The notes: generated from the sequence alone by a model not told the origin. Shown: positions 17,912 through 28,246, counted from the stretch's first letter. The stretch: 64,000 bases of DNA from Flavobacterium lindanitolerans (GCF_002846575.1 NZ_PJND01000008.1:1-64000); one strand, 5' to 3'. Translations and numbers: made by a program.

Positions 17912-19804
17912 TTATTTCACTTCTTCGTAGTCAACATCCTGAACGTTGTCACCACCGTTAGCATCACCTTGTGGTTGTGCATCCTGCGGAGCTCCCTGAG
18001 CATCACCTTGCTTGTACATTTCTTCAGAAGCATTTTTCCATGCCTCATTCAATTTGTCTAAAGCCGGTTGGATAGCTGCTAAATCCTGGCTTCCGTGAGC
18101 TGCTTTCAAATCAGTCAACGCGCTTTCAATAGCTGCTTTGTTACCTTCAGATAGTTTTTCACCAAATTCTTTCAACTGGTTTTCAGTCTGGAAAATCATG
18201 CTGTCAGCTTCGTTCAATTTTTCAATTTTCTCTTTAGCTGCCTTGTCAGAATCTGCATTAGCTTCTGCCTCTTTTTTCATTCTTTCGATTTCTTCCTGAG
18301 TCAATCCTGAAGAAGCCTCAATTCTGATATCGTGTGATTTTCCGGTTCCTTTATCGGTTGCAGAAACTTTGATGATACCGTTAGCATCAATATCAAAAGT
18401 TACTTCAATCTGAGGGATTCCTCTTCCTGCCGGCGGAATTCCATCTAAGTGGAAACGTCCGATAGTTTTGTTATCTGCCGCTAAAGCTCTTTCTCCTTGC
18501 AAAACGTGGATTTCAACCGATGGCTGGTTATCTGCTGCAGTAGAGAATACCTGCGATTTTTTTGTTGGGATTGTTGTGTTTGACTCAATCAATTTTGTCA
18601 TAACACCACCCATAGTTTCGATACCAAGAGAAAGTGGTGTAACGTCTAACAACAATACGTCTTTTACATCTCCAGACAAAACTCCACCTTGAATAGCAGC
18701 ACCAATAGCTACTACCTCATCCGGGTTAACTCCTTTAGATGGTTTTTTGTTGAAGAATTTCTCTACTTCTTCCTGAATTTTAGGAATACGTGTAGAACCT
18801 CCTACAAGGATTACCTCATCAATATCTGAAATGCTTAATCCAGCATCTTTTAAAGCTTTTGCTACAGGAGCCATAGAACGCTTAACCAAACTATCTGTCA
18901 ATTGGTCAAATTTAGCTCTGGTCAATGTTTTTACCAAGTGCTTAGGTCCTGTTGCCGTAGCTGTAACATATGGCAGGTTAATTTCTGTTTGTGCAGAAGA
19001 CGACAATTCAATTTTTGCTTTTTCAGCAGCTTCTTTCAAACGTTGCAATGACATTGGGTCCTGACGCAAATCCAAACCTTCTTCAGCTTTGAATTCTTCT
19101 GCCAACCAGTCAATAACAGCCTGGTCAAAATCATCACCTCCTAAGTGTGTGTCTCCGTTAGTAGACAATACTTCGAAAACTCCATCACCTAATTCAAGGA
19201 TAGAAATATCAAAAGTACCACCTCCTAAATCGTAAACGGCAATCTTTTGATCTTTCCCTTTTTTATCCAAACCATAAGCCAATGCAGCTGCAGTAGGCTC
19301 GTTGATAATACGCATTACTTTCAAACCGGCAATTTCACCAGCTTCTTTTGTTGCCTGACGTTGCGCATCGTTAAAGTAAGCAGGAACTGTAATAACCGCT
19401 TCTGTTACAGACTGACCTAAATAATCTTCAGCTGTTTTTTTCATTTTTTGAAGTGTCATTGCAGACAATTCCTGTGGCGTATAAAGACGTCCGTCGATAT
19501 CCACACGTGGTGTATCGTTATCACCTTTTACTACTTTGTAGGCAACATTTTGAGCTTCTTTATTACTTTCAGAGAATTTATTTCCCATGAAACGCTTGAT
19601 AGAAGCAATAGTTTTAGTTGGATTGGTCACTGCTTGTCTTTTAGCAGGGTCACCAACTTTGATTTCACCACCATCAACAAATGCAATTACTGACGGCGTT
19701 GTTCTTTTTCCTTCAGCATTAGGGATTACAACTGGCTCGCTACCTTCCATTACAGCAACGCAAGAGTTCGTTGTTCCTAAGTCAATTCCGATTATTTTAC
19801 CCAT
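17912..19804 (-). CDS. dnaK: Hsp70 chaperone DnaK
   Basis: Start at 19804 ([15 protein letters not shown]), 630 residues; an upstream in-frame extension of 19 residues is not homologous. ATPase domain with [10 protein letters not shown] and [14 protein letters not shown], then the [12 protein letters not shown] and [13 protein letters not shown] motifs; substrate-binding domain from about 390; a helical lid and Gly/Gln-rich tail ending DVDYEEVK. It folds and refolds proteins with DnaJ and GrpE, neither of which is in this window. An inverted repeat and a GG/TTG element lie in the leader. Confidence 0.98.
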   Translation of the reverse strand: MGKIIGIDLGTTNSCVAVMEGSEPVVIPNAEGKRTTPSVIAFVDGGEIKVGDPAKRQAVTNPTKTIASIKRFMGNKFSESNKEAQNVAYKVVKGDNDTPRVDIDGRLYTPQELSAMTLQKMKKTAEDYLGQSVTEAVITVPAYFNDAQRQATKEAGEIAGLKVMRIINEPTAAALAYGLDKKGKDQKIAVYDLGGGTFDISILELGDGVFEVLSTNGDTHLGGDDFDQAVIDWLAEEFKAEEGLDLRQDPMSLQRLKEAAEKAKIELSSSAQTEINLPYVTATATGPKHLVKTLTRAKFDQLTDSLVKRSMAPVAKALKDAGLSISDIDEVILVGGSTRIPKIQEEVEKFFNKKPSKGVNPDEVVAIGAAIQGGVLSGDVKDVLLLDVTPLSLGIETMGGVMTKLIESNTTIPTKKSQVFSTAADNQPSVEIHVLQGERALAADNKTIGRFHLDGIPPAGRGIPQIEVTFDIDANGIIKVSATDKGTGKSHDIRIEASSGLTQEEIERMKKEAEANADSDKAAKEKIEKLNEADSMIFQTENQLKEFGEKLSEGNKAAIESALTDLKAAHGSQDLAAIQPALDKLNEAWKNASEEMYKQGDAQGAPQDAQPQGDANGGDNVQDVDYEEVK

Positions 19805-19828
19805 GTTTTTATATGTATTTTGTTTTTT

Positions 19829-19855
19829 ACTAGTTTTATAAACTCGTGAACTAGT
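19829..19855 (-). promoter_or_regulatory. Inverted repeat in the dnaK leader
   Basis: ACTAGTT / AACTAGT arms of 7 bp with a 13-base loop lie 25 bases upstream of dnaK. It is not the CIRCE element. It may be an operator or a leader hairpin. Confidence 0.4.
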
Positions 19856-19856
19856 A

Positions 19857-19874
19857 GACAATCTTTATGCCAAG
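19857..19874 (-). promoter_or_regulatory. -24/-12-like element upstream of dnaK
   Basis: Read leftward: CTTGGCATAAAGATTGTC, with TTGGCA and a TTG 8 bases downstream of the GG. This partly resembles sigma-54 spacing (TGGCA-N6-TTG). Weak; could also be an alternative sigma-A element. Confidence 0.3.
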
Positions 19875-19948
19875 CGTTAAAATCTTTAAAATTGTCAGTT
19901 TTTGTTAAAATTGACATTTTTAAATCTGACAAGATGACATCATTGCTT

Positions 19949-20923
19949 TTATCTTTCAAAATACTCAAAGGCATCAATAATATCTAAATAGACCCCGTCA
20001 AAATTGGCGTCTATAATTTTATTAAGATAGGAATTATCATTCTTATAAATAATCTTCTGCCAGTCTTCATTCCAATATTTTACTTTGAAATTGCCCGGCC
20101 AGTCCGGATTTTCGGTAGCCATCCAATCCGGCTTAGAGGTATTCCACGAGGGCTGCCAATAGTAACGGTAGTTTTCAGATTCTCCAATTGACATATAGCA
20201 AATTACCATCCGCTTTCCTCCATTGGCTTTATTACGCAATTGATTAATTTCTACGGCTGTAAACTGTTCATCGTTGAAAAACAGGTCCATAATGATTACA
20301 TCATAATTTGTTGCCTTTACCGCATTGATAAATGCCAACTTTGAAGTAAAATTCTCTGAATTTATAAGATAAAGAAAGTTTTTCGCCTGTGACAGATTTG
20401 CAACTACTGCATCATTGGAGTTATTGGGAGCCGTGGCCGGAATTGCAGTCAGGTCGCGTTTTGGGGCAGCATAGGAAATATAACCGTTTGCAGTATTAAC
20501 CTGATAGGAGTTACTGGCTTTTGAAGGTGAAGAGCAATAATCTGTGACCAATATGGTTTTTCTGTTACTTTTGGAGACATTTAAAAAGCCTTTCAGATAG
20601 TTTGAAATACCTGTAGGAGTTGCCTGGTCATCGTTATCATATCCGTAAAACAAATCTTCCTGACCGTTTCCGTCAATAGCATTTAAGTAATCCTGCGACG
20701 GATTGCCATCAGCTTCTCCATTCACAGTAACCAGTTCTATTCCGTTTTGGGGAATGACAGCAAAACCGGGCTTAATACTTTTTGCCTTTTGACTAATTCC
20801 GATAACGAAATTACGCATGTCTTGTCTGAAATCACGGTTTTCGACATCAGGAGTCGTTGCGTCATTATCTTTGTCACAACCCAAAAAGGCCAATGCTATT
20901 GCCAGCAGGACTAACTTTTTCAT
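19949..20923 (-). CDS. GH114-like (MJ1477/TM1410 family) lipoprotein
   Basis: Start at 20923 (MKKLVLLAIALAFLGC), 324 residues with lipobox LGC at Cys16. The C-terminal half matches the putative endo-alpha-1,4-polygalactosaminidase/TM1410 TIM-barrel family: VICYMSIGESENYRYYW, PDWPGNFKVKYW and GVYLDIIDAFEYF near the end. Other members are thought to cut cationic exopolysaccharide. It follows the M14 peptidase by 41 bases on the same strand. Confidence 0.83.
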   Translation of the reverse strand: MKKLVLLAIALAFLGCDKDNDATTPDVENRDFRQDMRNFVIGISQKAKSIKPGFAVIPQNGIELVTVNGEADGNPSQDYLNAIDGNGQEDLFYGYDNDDQATPTGISNYLKGFLNVSKSNRKTILVTDYCSSPSKASNSYQVNTANGYISYAAPKRDLTAIPATAPNNSNDAVVANLSQAKNFLYLINSENFTSKLAFINAVKATNYDVIIMDLFFNDEQFTAVEINQLRNKANGGKRMVICYMSIGESENYRYYWQPSWNTSKPDWMATENPDWPGNFKVKYWNEDWQKIIYKNDNSYLNKIIDANFDGVYLDIIDAFEYFER

Positions 20924-20964
20924 GTATTTTTTTATATGATAACGATAGTATCTGTTTTTTAGTC

Positions 20965-23466
20965 TCAATCAACTAAAAACAAAGCATTACTGAATAGTAA
21001 ATTTCCATTTTCCCAAAACCCTCTAAAAAGAGGATTGTCGACCATATAAATCACCTTTCCCCTGCCAACCGGTTCTACGGCAAATGAAACCGTATTCCCT
21101 AGTTTCTTTTTCAGGTTGGCACCAATGAATCCGTAACTTTTATAATTTTCCGGAACATAGGCCACATTCCATACATTTTTAAGAACCTTAAAATATTTGT
21201 CGGATGTTTTCAGACTATAATATTTGTCACCCAATCCATAAGAAAGCGGATGGGTTTTGTCCAACACATTTTCTATTATGGCACCCGGAACACCATTTGA
21301 CACAGAACGTCTTTCCATTTTTTGGTATTCCTTAAAACGCGATGTCAATGCTTCCTCATCACTTTGTTTTTTGGCAGCATCTTTTTCTTCATTGGTTGCA
21401 AACTGTGTCAGATTGTAACCTTCCCTGTTTTCAAATAAACTTAAAGCATTTTGAATAGCGATTATTTTACCTCCTTTTGAGATAAAATCGTCAATACTTT
21501 TCCTCTGACTGTCTGACAAATCATACCATCCATCAGCTAAAATCAAGGTATTATAATCGGTCAGATTAATCATTCCTAAATAATCCGCATCCAAAATACT
21601 TACCGGATAATCTATAATCTGGTCCATATAAAACCAAACCTGCCCGAAATCTGTCGGACTGACATTTTTCCCACTTAAAAGAAGAATTTTTGGTGCTTTC
21701 AGCAATTGGAAGTTTTCGCCACCCAAATCGGTTCCGCCAGTAGAAAAACCACTCTTAATGACACTATAATCATTTTTTTCTACCAAAAGCCCGGCCATTG
21801 TCTTTTCAAATTCGGGAAGCTTTGTATTATCCGATTTTAAAACAATCAAATCTCCCATGTTTAGCTTTATATCTCCAAAAGCCGAATTTTTTTTCGAATA
21901 ACGAACCTTAACATTCTTCTTTAGTAAAGAAGCTGCAATTTTTGCAGAAGTCCTGTTGTTCCAGGGAATATAAAAAGCATAAGCCGTTTCAGGAAGCACT
22001 TTGGTATTGCTTATTTTGCTTTCCCTTGTTTTTATAACCAAAGCATTTTTAAGAGCATAGCTTTCTATTCCAAAAGCGTGAGGTAAAGCCCAGGCTGTAA
22101 TATCATAGGTAAGACTGTCTGATAATCTCTGGTAAGGTTCAAATAACACTTGTGTCAGGACAGATTTTGGCTGACTTGCCTGTATAATCATATCTCCCGA
22201 TTCTACAGAAAATGCTTTTTCTTTGTCTGATTGGTAATGGTAGCCTGAAAGTTTTTTTGTTTCGTCAGCATACGCAAATTGGATGTTATTCTGCTTTAGC
22301 ATCACGGCAAGCTGTTCGGCCTTACCATCATTTTTTATAACATAGGTTTTGTATTTTCCTTTAGGATTTTGCCTGCTGTCTTTAAAGTAAGCCTTGAAAT
22401 CAGCTATTAGCTTTTCTTTTCTGCCTGAAGCGGTTTCAACGGCAGTCAATACCGCAACTGTATGGTGGTTAATACGGTCCTGCAAGGTCAATATGTTCCC
22501 GTTTTGCATTAAAACGGCTCTTCCCGCTCCTATTCCACCCTGCTCATAAGTCATTCCTATCGCACCGTTAAAGCTAGGATAAGTATCGCCATAACTCGGA
22601 TAGAATAAATCAAAACGCTCTCTGGTATAATAATTCCAACCTTCAGCATCAAACTTTTTAGATGTATTCTCTCCTATCACATTATGGAAATCACGTTGCG
22701 GTTTGGTTATAAAATCATGGAATGGTTCCGCAGCCGGAGGAAAAAAATATGGCTCGTTATAGCCCATTTCATGAACATCTACATGCACTTCCGGCATCCA
22801 GCGGTTATACAAAACCATTCGCTGCTGGGTTTCAACCTGAGTCTGCCAGGCCCAATCCCTGTTCAGGTCATAGGCATAATGATTCTGTCTTCCTCCCGGC
22901 CAGGGCTCTATGTGTTCACGGTCTGTCAATTCGGGATGCAGGTTTTTACCCGATATGTCGCGAAGCCAGTTTCCATATCTTGAAAAACCATCCGGATTCA
23001 GACATGGGTCCAGTATCACGATTGTATTTTCAAGCCATTGTTTTGTTGTTGTATTCTGCGGATTCAATAGCTCATAGGCTACTTTCATTGAGCTTTCTGC
23101 CGCTCCTATTTCGTTGCCATGTACGTTAAAACTTAACCAGACTATGGCCTTTTCTGTTTCTGCAGCAGGCTTTTTGTCTGTCATACCTATAGAATACAAA
23201 TGATAGTCGCGTATAGCTTCCAGATTTTTCAGATTTTCCGGTGTAGAAATATAATAGACATTCAGGCTTCTTCCCTGCGAAGTAAAACCGTAAGATTCGT
23301 GTTTTATATATTCTGAATTTTCTTTTAGGTATTTAAAATAGGCTTCTATTTCATGATAAAAGCTTACCTGTTTCCCGTATTCGGGTAAAAAATCGGCAGG
23401 ACTTTTAAGTTGGGCATAACCTGAAAGGCTGAAAGCTAGCAAGAAAGCAAAAAGTAGCTTTTTCAT
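20965..23466 (-). CDS. M14 family zinc carboxypeptidase, secreted
   Basis: Start at 23466 (MKKLLFAFLLAFSLSGYA), 833 residues, signal peptide ending YAQ. The catalytic domain is M14: VHGNEIGAAES with His116 and Glu119 as zinc ligands, LNPDGFSRYGN, DLNRDWAWQT, and a later VDVHEMG. The rest (from about 400) is a long C-terminal region with possible beta domains and an ATP-grasp-unlike Rossmann-like unit (ILLLSGKNV, TLILADGWYD) of the type seen in glutamine amidotransferase-like domains. Hydrolyses C-terminal residues, probably in the periplasm or outside the cell. Confidence 0.9.
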   Translation of the reverse strand: MKKLLFAFLLAFSLSGYAQLKSPADFLPEYGKQVSFYHEIEAYFKYLKENSEYIKHESYGFTSQGRSLNVYYISTPENLKNLEAIRDYHLYSIGMTDKKPAAETEKAIVWLSFNVHGNEIGAAESSMKVAYELLNPQNTTTKQWLENTIVILDPCLNPDGFSRYGNWLRDISGKNLHPELTDREHIEPWPGGRQNHYAYDLNRDWAWQTQVETQQRMVLYNRWMPEVHVDVHEMGYNEPYFFPPAAEPFHDFITKPQRDFHNVIGENTSKKFDAEGWNYYTRERFDLFYPSYGDTYPSFNGAIGMTYEQGGIGAGRAVLMQNGNILTLQDRINHHTVAVLTAVETASGRKEKLIADFKAYFKDSRQNPKGKYKTYVIKNDGKAEQLAVMLKQNNIQFAYADETKKLSGYHYQSDKEKAFSVESGDMIIQASQPKSVLTQVLFEPYQRLSDSLTYDITAWALPHAFGIESYALKNALVIKTRESKISNTKVLPETAYAFYIPWNNRTSAKIAASLLKKNVKVRYSKKNSAFGDIKLNMGDLIVLKSDNTKLPEFEKTMAGLLVEKNDYSVIKSGFSTGGTDLGGENFQLLKAPKILLLSGKNVSPTDFGQVWFYMDQIIDYPVSILDADYLGMINLTDYNTLILADGWYDLSDSQRKSIDDFISKGGKIIAIQNALSLFENREGYNLTQFATNEEKDAAKKQSDEEALTSRFKEYQKMERRSVSNGVPGAIIENVLDKTHPLSYGLGDKYYSLKTSDKYFKVLKNVWNVAYVPENYKSYGFIGANLKKKLGNTVSFAVEPVGRGKVIYMVDNPLFRGFWENGNLLFSNALFLVD

Positions 23467-23674
23467 AAAACTGTTTAAGTGTTTGTGCTTCAAATGTAGG
23501 AAATTAACCTTTAGAACTTAAAAGTTACTAACGTAGATACTAAATTTTGTTAGAAAACGAAGAATTCGCAAAATCGACTTCTCTTATTTCACTATTTCTA
23601 TGAGGTAAGCAATTATGCCCCACCACTATTGTACATTTAATAAATTTACAACGTTTTCGCAATCGTAAAAAATA

Positions 23675-23682
23675 TATATTTG
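23675..23682 (+). promoter_or_regulatory. Candidate -7 element of the serine dehydratase gene
   Basis: TATATTTG matches TAnnTTTG, 23 bases before the ATG at 23705. The -33 position reads GTTTTCG, a weak match only. Confidence 0.45.
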
Positions 23683-23704
23683 CATAAAATTGCCTCTCAT
23701 AATT

Positions 23705-25129
23705 ATGGAAGAATGTATCTCGGTATTTGATATGCTTAAAATTGGCGTCGGACCCTCAAGTTCCCACACTCTTGGGCCTTGGCGTGGTGCAGAACGTTTT
23801 TTAAATGAACTTCGTGAAGAAAATATATTAAGCAAAGTAATCCGGATTAAAGTAGATTTGTTTGGCTCGCTTTCCCTAACCGGAAAAGGCCATGCAACTG
23901 ATTTAGCGGTTATGCTAGGGCTTACCGGCGCAGACCCGGAATACATTCCTATTGACAGTATCGACAAGACCATTTCTGAAATAAGAAAAAACAAGCAGTT
24001 GCATTTGGCTGGCGAAAGAATGATTCCATTCGATATGGATACGGATATCGTATTTAATAAAAACTTCCTGCCTTTCCATTCTAACGGTTTTACATTTACG
24101 GCCTATACGCCGGATGGCGAATACGAATCGACATTCTATTCTATTGGTGGCGGTTTCGTAGTTAAGGAAGAAAGAACAAATGCCGCTAAAAAGGAAATCA
24201 TTAAATGTGCTTTCCCTTTTCCAATACAAAATGCAGTAGAATTACTCGACTATACAGTCAAAGAAAACAAGAGTATTTCTGAAATCGTTTATGAAAACGA
24301 AAAGTCAATGCGTACTGAGGAGAATATCCACAATGAATTGATCCGTGTTTGGAATACGATGCTGGAATGCATGTATATTGGTTGCCATTCCGAAGGCATC
24401 CTTCCCGGAGGATTAAACGTTCGAAGAAGGGCTTTTGACATGCATCAGAACCTTATTGGCCTGGCAAATTACAGCAATCCGCAGGAATGGTTGGAAACCA
24501 TCCGCAAAACGGAAGTAAAATTCCGCCAGATTCTAAAATGGGTTAGCTGTTTTGCTTTAGCTGTCAATGAAGTCAATGCCTCCTTAGGAAGAGTCGTAAC
24601 GGCTCCTACTAACGGAAGTGCAGGCGTAATTCCGGCCGTGTTGATGTATTATATGGTTATCGAAAACCATCAGGCAGGAGAAAAAGAAATCAAGCAATTC
24701 CTTATGGTAGCCGGAGAAATTGGAAGTATTTTCAAAAAAGGAGCTACCATTTCAGCCGCTATGGGAGGTTGCCAGGCAGAAATAGGCGTTTCTTCCGCTA
24801 TGGCGGCAGGAGCCTTATGCGAATTAATGGGAGGAAGTCCGGCACAGGTACTTATGGCCGCAGAAATTGCCATGGAACACCATTTGGGAATGACCTGTGA
24901 CCCAATTGGGGGATTAGTACAGATTCCGTGTATTGAAAGAAATACGATGGGTGCCATTAAGGCCATCAACGCAGCAGAACTGGCTCTTGAAACTGACCCT
25001 AAAAATGCCAAAGTTCCTTTAGACAAGGTAATCAACACTATGTGGGAAACCGCAAAAGACATGAATACGAAATACAAAGAAACATCAGAAGGCGGACTAG
25101 CTATTAGTGTGAATATGGCCGACTGCTAA
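23705..25129 (+). CDS. sdaA: L-serine ammonia-lyase, iron-sulfur dependent
   Basis: Start at 23705 ([22 protein letters not shown]); an in-frame TTG at 23690 is possible but less likely. 474 residues with fused beta and alpha parts, as in single-chain SdaA. It turns serine to pyruvate and ammonia. Seen: [12 protein letters not shown] at the start, [12 protein letters not shown], and the alpha part with [30 protein letters not shown], and [16 protein letters not shown] with the cysteines that hold the [4Fe-4S] cluster. Confidence 0.96.
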   Translation: MEECISVFDMLKIGVGPSSSHTLGPWRGAERFLNELREENILSKVIRIKVDLFGSLSLTGKGHATDLAVMLGLTGADPEYIPIDSIDKTISEIRKNKQLHLAGERMIPFDMDTDIVFNKNFLPFHSNGFTFTAYTPDGEYESTFYSIGGGFVVKEERTNAAKKEIIKCAFPFPIQNAVELLDYTVKENKSISEIVYENEKSMRTEENIHNELIRVWNTMLECMYIGCHSEGILPGGLNVRRRAFDMHQNLIGLANYSNPQEWLETIRKTEVKFRQILKWVSCFALAVNEVNASLGRVVTAPTNGSAGVIPAVLMYYMVIENHQAGEKEIKQFLMVAGEIGSIFKKGATISAAMGGCQAEIGVSSAMAAGALCELMGGSPAQVLMAAEIAMEHHLGMTCDPIGGLVQIPCIERNTMGAIKAINAAELALETDPKNAKVPLDKVINTMWETAKDMNTKYKETSEGGLAISVNMADC

Positions 25130-25151
25130 AAAGACAGCAAGATAAAAGTAC

Positions 25152-25178
25152 AGCAACCTGAAATTTCAGGTTGTTTTT
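25152..25178 (+). terminator. Terminator of sdaA
   Basis: CAACCTGAAA / TTTCAGGTTG is a perfect palindrome followed by a T-run, 24 bases past the stop. Confidence 0.85.
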
Positions 25179-25248
25179 ATTTATACCCTATTGCAAAACC
25201 AATTCCGCAAAACACTAATTTTGCTTAAACTCTTATTCCCTTTTTCGC

Positions 25249-26601
25249 TTGAAAAAAATTCTCATCATTGACGACGAAGAAAAACTAAGAAGCCTCATGG
25301 CCCGGATTATCGGTCTTGAAGGTTTTGAAGTCATTGAAGCCGGCGACTGCAAATCCGGACTAAAAAAGATAGAACAGCATGCTTTTGATGTTGTGCTTTG
25401 CGATGTCAAGCTTCCCGATGGAAATGGTGTTGACCTGACCCTAGCTATAAAAGAAAAATCACCGCAAACCGAAGTGATTCTGCTTACCGCCTACGGAAAC
25501 ATTCCTGATGGTGTGCAAGCTATAAAAAATGGCGCTTTTGATTATATCGTAAAAGGTGATGATAATAATAAAATTATCCCGCTGCTTCATCGGGCTATTG
25601 AAAAGGCAAACCTGACAAAACGTATTGCCCAGTTAGAAGCCAAACTCGAAGATAAGCTTTCGTTTGACGGAATTATAGGCGATTCCAAACCTTTATTGCA
25701 ATCCATCAATCTGGCTAAAAAAGTCGCACCTACAGATACTACTGTGCTGCTAACAGGAGAAACCGGTACAGGAAAAGAAGTATTTGCAGCTGCTATCCAT
25801 CAATCAAGTTCAAGAAAACATCAGAATTTTGTGGCCATAAACTGTTCAGCTTTTAGTCATGATTTGCTCGAAAGCGAAATGTTCGGTCATCTGGCAGGCT
25901 CTTTTACAGGAGCTACAAAAGACAAAAAAGGGCTGTTTGAGGAAGCCAATGGCGGAACCATATTTTTAGATGAAGTTGGCGAAATGGCCCTCGACCTTCA
26001 GGCAAAACTGTTACGTGTCATTGAAAATGGCGAATTCCTGAAAGTAGGTGAAAACAAACCTACCAAAGTTGACGTACGGATTATAGCCGCTACCAATAGA
26101 GATTTGCCTAAGGAAATAGAATCAGGGCATTTCAGGCAAGATTTGTTCTACCGTCTTTCCGTATTCCAAATCCAATTGCCTGCCTTGCGGGAACGCGTTA
26201 CTGATATTGAACCGCTTGCCAAACATTTTCTGAATTTCTTTTCACTGAAAACCAATAAAAAAATCAAGGCACTATCTGATGAATTTGTGCAGTTACTAAA
26301 ATTGCATACCTGGCCGGGAAATATCCGTGAACTAAAAAATGTATTGGAACGCAGCGTTATTCTGGAAACAGAAGCCATTCTGACAACCGATTGCCTTCCT
26401 ATGGAAATACAGCAATTAAAAATAGCCAATACTTCCGGAGAATCTCCTCTATTGTCTGCTTTTTCTCTGGCTTCTGCCGAAAAAATCCATATCCAGAAAG
26501 TATTGAACTATACGAACCATAACAAAACCGAAACCGCAAAACTGCTGAATATTGCTTTGACAACACTATACAGAAAGCTGGAAGAATACAAAATCAGCTA
26601 A
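25249..26601 (+). CDS. Sigma-54-dependent response regulator, NtrC family
   Basis: 450 residues; TTG start at 25249, since no ATG precedes the receiver domain and the next Met is at residue 17. Receiver domain with DD at 8-9 and phospho-acceptor Asp52 in LCDVKLPDG. AAA+ domain with GETGTGKE (about 172), an atypical GSFTGA in place of GAFTGA, FLDEVGEM and a C-terminal Fis-type helix-turn-helix (NKTETAKLLNIALTTLYRKL). It activates RNA polymerase holding sigma-54. Its target is probably outside or in the kdp locus 2 kb downstream; this is inferred from similar gene order in other Bacteroidota. Confidence 0.94.
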   Translation: MKKILIIDDEEKLRSLMARIIGLEGFEVIEAGDCKSGLKKIEQHAFDVVLCDVKLPDGNGVDLTLAIKEKSPQTEVILLTAYGNIPDGVQAIKNGAFDYIVKGDDNNKIIPLLHRAIEKANLTKRIAQLEAKLEDKLSFDGIIGDSKPLLQSINLAKKVAPTDTTVLLTGETGTGKEVFAAAIHQSSSRKHQNFVAINCSAFSHDLLESEMFGHLAGSFTGATKDKKGLFEEANGGTIFLDEVGEMALDLQAKLLRVIENGEFLKVGENKPTKVDVRIIAATNRDLPKEIESGHFRQDLFYRLSVFQIQLPALRERVTDIEPLAKHFLNFFSLKTNKKIKALSDEFVQLLKLHTWPGNIRELKNVLERSVILETEAILTTDCLPMEIQQLKIANTSGESPLLSAFSLASAEKIHIQKVLNYTNHNKTETAKLLNIALTTLYRKLEEYKIS

Positions 26602-26633
26602 ATTATATTACAGGCAAGGTATGCTCCATTTAA

Positions 26634-27176
26634 TTAGCAGCCGTCTTTGCGAGGGGCACGTTTGTAAATTATTTTACCATCTTGTTCTACATAGTCGACC
26701 GATACAATTGGATAGTCATACTTAGGTGCGTATGACACAAAATTGCTTCTTATAGTTATTTTGCCGTTAGCTTTCAGGCTGCGCAATTGTTGAAATTCAT
26801 TAGACTTTTCCAACCCAAAACTGAGAATGTAATAATCGTCATTAATCCCGGCCATCACTCCAAAGCCTAATCGGGAGCCTGGCGGAAGCGAAAGAGAGGT
26901 TATAATAGCTTCCATATTGGCGGAATAACTTATATGGCTTCTTATCTTAGCAGCACTGGCAAGCACTTTTTTTCCTTCGGGCGACGTTTCCCATTTTTTG
27001 TATTGTATACCATCTGGGGAAGCTTCCCATTTTTTCCTTTCGGCTTTCGCTTCAGCAGCAGTAAGTAGCTTTGAAGCTGTTTTTTTAGAAGTTTCATTTT
27101 TGATTTCGCAATTAGCAAATACGAACCCGCATACCACAACCAGGGGTAAAATCAGCGCATAAATAACTTTTCTCAT
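26634..27176 (-). CDS. Lipoprotein/secreted protein with tandem W-x-x-SPxG motif, unknown function
   Basis: 180 residues. N-terminal hydrophobic segment with a possible lipobox (ANC, Cys23). Residues about 45-70 contain a duplicated unit, KKWEASPDGIQY and KKWETSPEGKKV, of about 12 residues each. A beta-rich C-terminal domain follows (GSRLGFGVMAGINDDYYILSFG, GKITIRSNFVSYAP, YPIVSVDYVEQDGK). No family recognised. Divergent from the winged-helix regulator, which may control it. Confidence 0.68.
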   Translation of the reverse strand: MRKVIYALILPLVVVCGFVFANCEIKNETSKKTASKLLTAAEAKAERKKWEASPDGIQYKKWETSPEGKKVLASAAKIRSHISYSANMEAIITSLSLPPGSRLGFGVMAGINDDYYILSFGLEKSNEFQQLRSLKANGKITIRSNFVSYAPKYDYPIVSVDYVEQDGKIIYKRAPRKDGC

Positions 27177-27317
27177 TTTTTTGTAATTTTAATTAGCATT
27201 CTTTTATTTTTCATATCCTATTGAAATTGTTTCAGCGAAACTACTTTGTTATTTTTGGGTTTGAGGGAGTTAGATTGTAAATTAAAATGTAACCTTTGTA
27301 AATAAATCGTAAATAAT

Positions 27318-28214
27318 ATGTCTGATAGCCGAAATCTCTTCTCCGGGAAACGTAAGTATCTGTTTGGATTAATATTACTTTCGTTTATTTCAGTAATCTT
27401 CGCAGCTTTCAGCATGGCGGATAAGGACGATTTTGATATCGCCAGAAGGGAAGTTTTGCTTCGCAAAATCGGACATGAACTACTTTTACAATCCGGAGAC
27501 AGTGTATCGAGAGTTCTTCCGGTAAAAAAGATTTCAGAAAATGAATACCAGATTAGTTTCGAAAAGGAATTTAGTTTTCAACCGGACTCCCTGGCGAATA
27601 CAACACGGCGTTTGTTGGCTAATGACCCTTTGACATCCGATTATGTTGTTAATGTCATAAACTGTGGTAATTCCGATGTAGCTTATGGATATGCCATATC
27701 CAAAAACAGAAAAGAGGACAACATACCCTGTATAGGCAGAATACAACCCAAAGCATGTTACATAATCAACATTAAATTCAAACCAACAGGTATAAATACA
27801 GCAAAGAATGGGTATCTTTTGGCCGGCCTGCCGTTTTTAGCATTGGTTGGTTTTCTTTTTTTAAAATCTGGTACAACCCGAAAGCGAAAAACATTACCGG
27901 ACAGTAAGGATACCGACACCTTCACTTTAGGTTCGGTTTTGTTCGATGCTAAGAATCGGAAACTGATAACAACCGAAAAGACAATAGACTTAACAGGAAC
28001 AGAAACCCGTCTACTGCTTATTTTCGCATTGTCACCCAATGAAACTATAGAAAGAAGTCGTTTGCAAAAAGAAATATGGGAAGACGAAGGTGTTATTGTA
28101 GGGCGCAGTCTGGATATGTTCATTTCAAAACTTAGAAAAAAATTGGAATTGGACTCCAACATCAATATAGTTGTTATACGCGGCAAAGGGTATAAACTTG
28201 AGATTACCTCTTAA
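27318..28214 (+). CDS. Membrane-bound one-component regulator with C-terminal winged helix
   Basis: 298 residues. Membrane segments at about 13-35 and 163-181 enclose a periplasmic domain of about 125 residues with two Cys (NCG and CIG). The cytoplasmic tail (about 197-298) is an OmpR/PhoB-type winged-helix DNA-binding domain: DLTGTETRLLLIFALSPNETIERSRLQKEIW, RSLDMFISKLRKKL, IRGKGYKLEI. The order membrane-sensor then DNA-binding is the reverse of ToxR. It senses an unknown envelope signal, presumably by altered pairing. Its neighbour in divergence is a natural target candidate. Confidence 0.85.
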   Translation: MSDSRNLFSGKRKYLFGLILLSFISVIFAAFSMADKDDFDIARREVLLRKIGHELLLQSGDSVSRVLPVKKISENEYQISFEKEFSFQPDSLANTTRRLLANDPLTSDYVVNVINCGNSDVAYGYAISKNRKEDNIPCIGRIQPKACYIINIKFKPTGINTAKNGYLLAGLPFLALVGFLFLKSGTTRKRKTLPDSKDTDTFTLGSVLFDAKNRKLITTEKTIDLTGTETRLLLIFALSPNETIERSRLQKEIWEDEGVIVGRSLDMFISKLRKKLELDSNINIVVIRGKGYKLEITS

Positions 28215-28246
28215 AGAAATTAAATACCTATCGTTTTGAAAGTACC

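Noticed and set aside
23690..23704. TTG start for the serine dehydratase
   Set aside because: The ATG at 23705 gives the family N-terminus; the five extra residues have no match.
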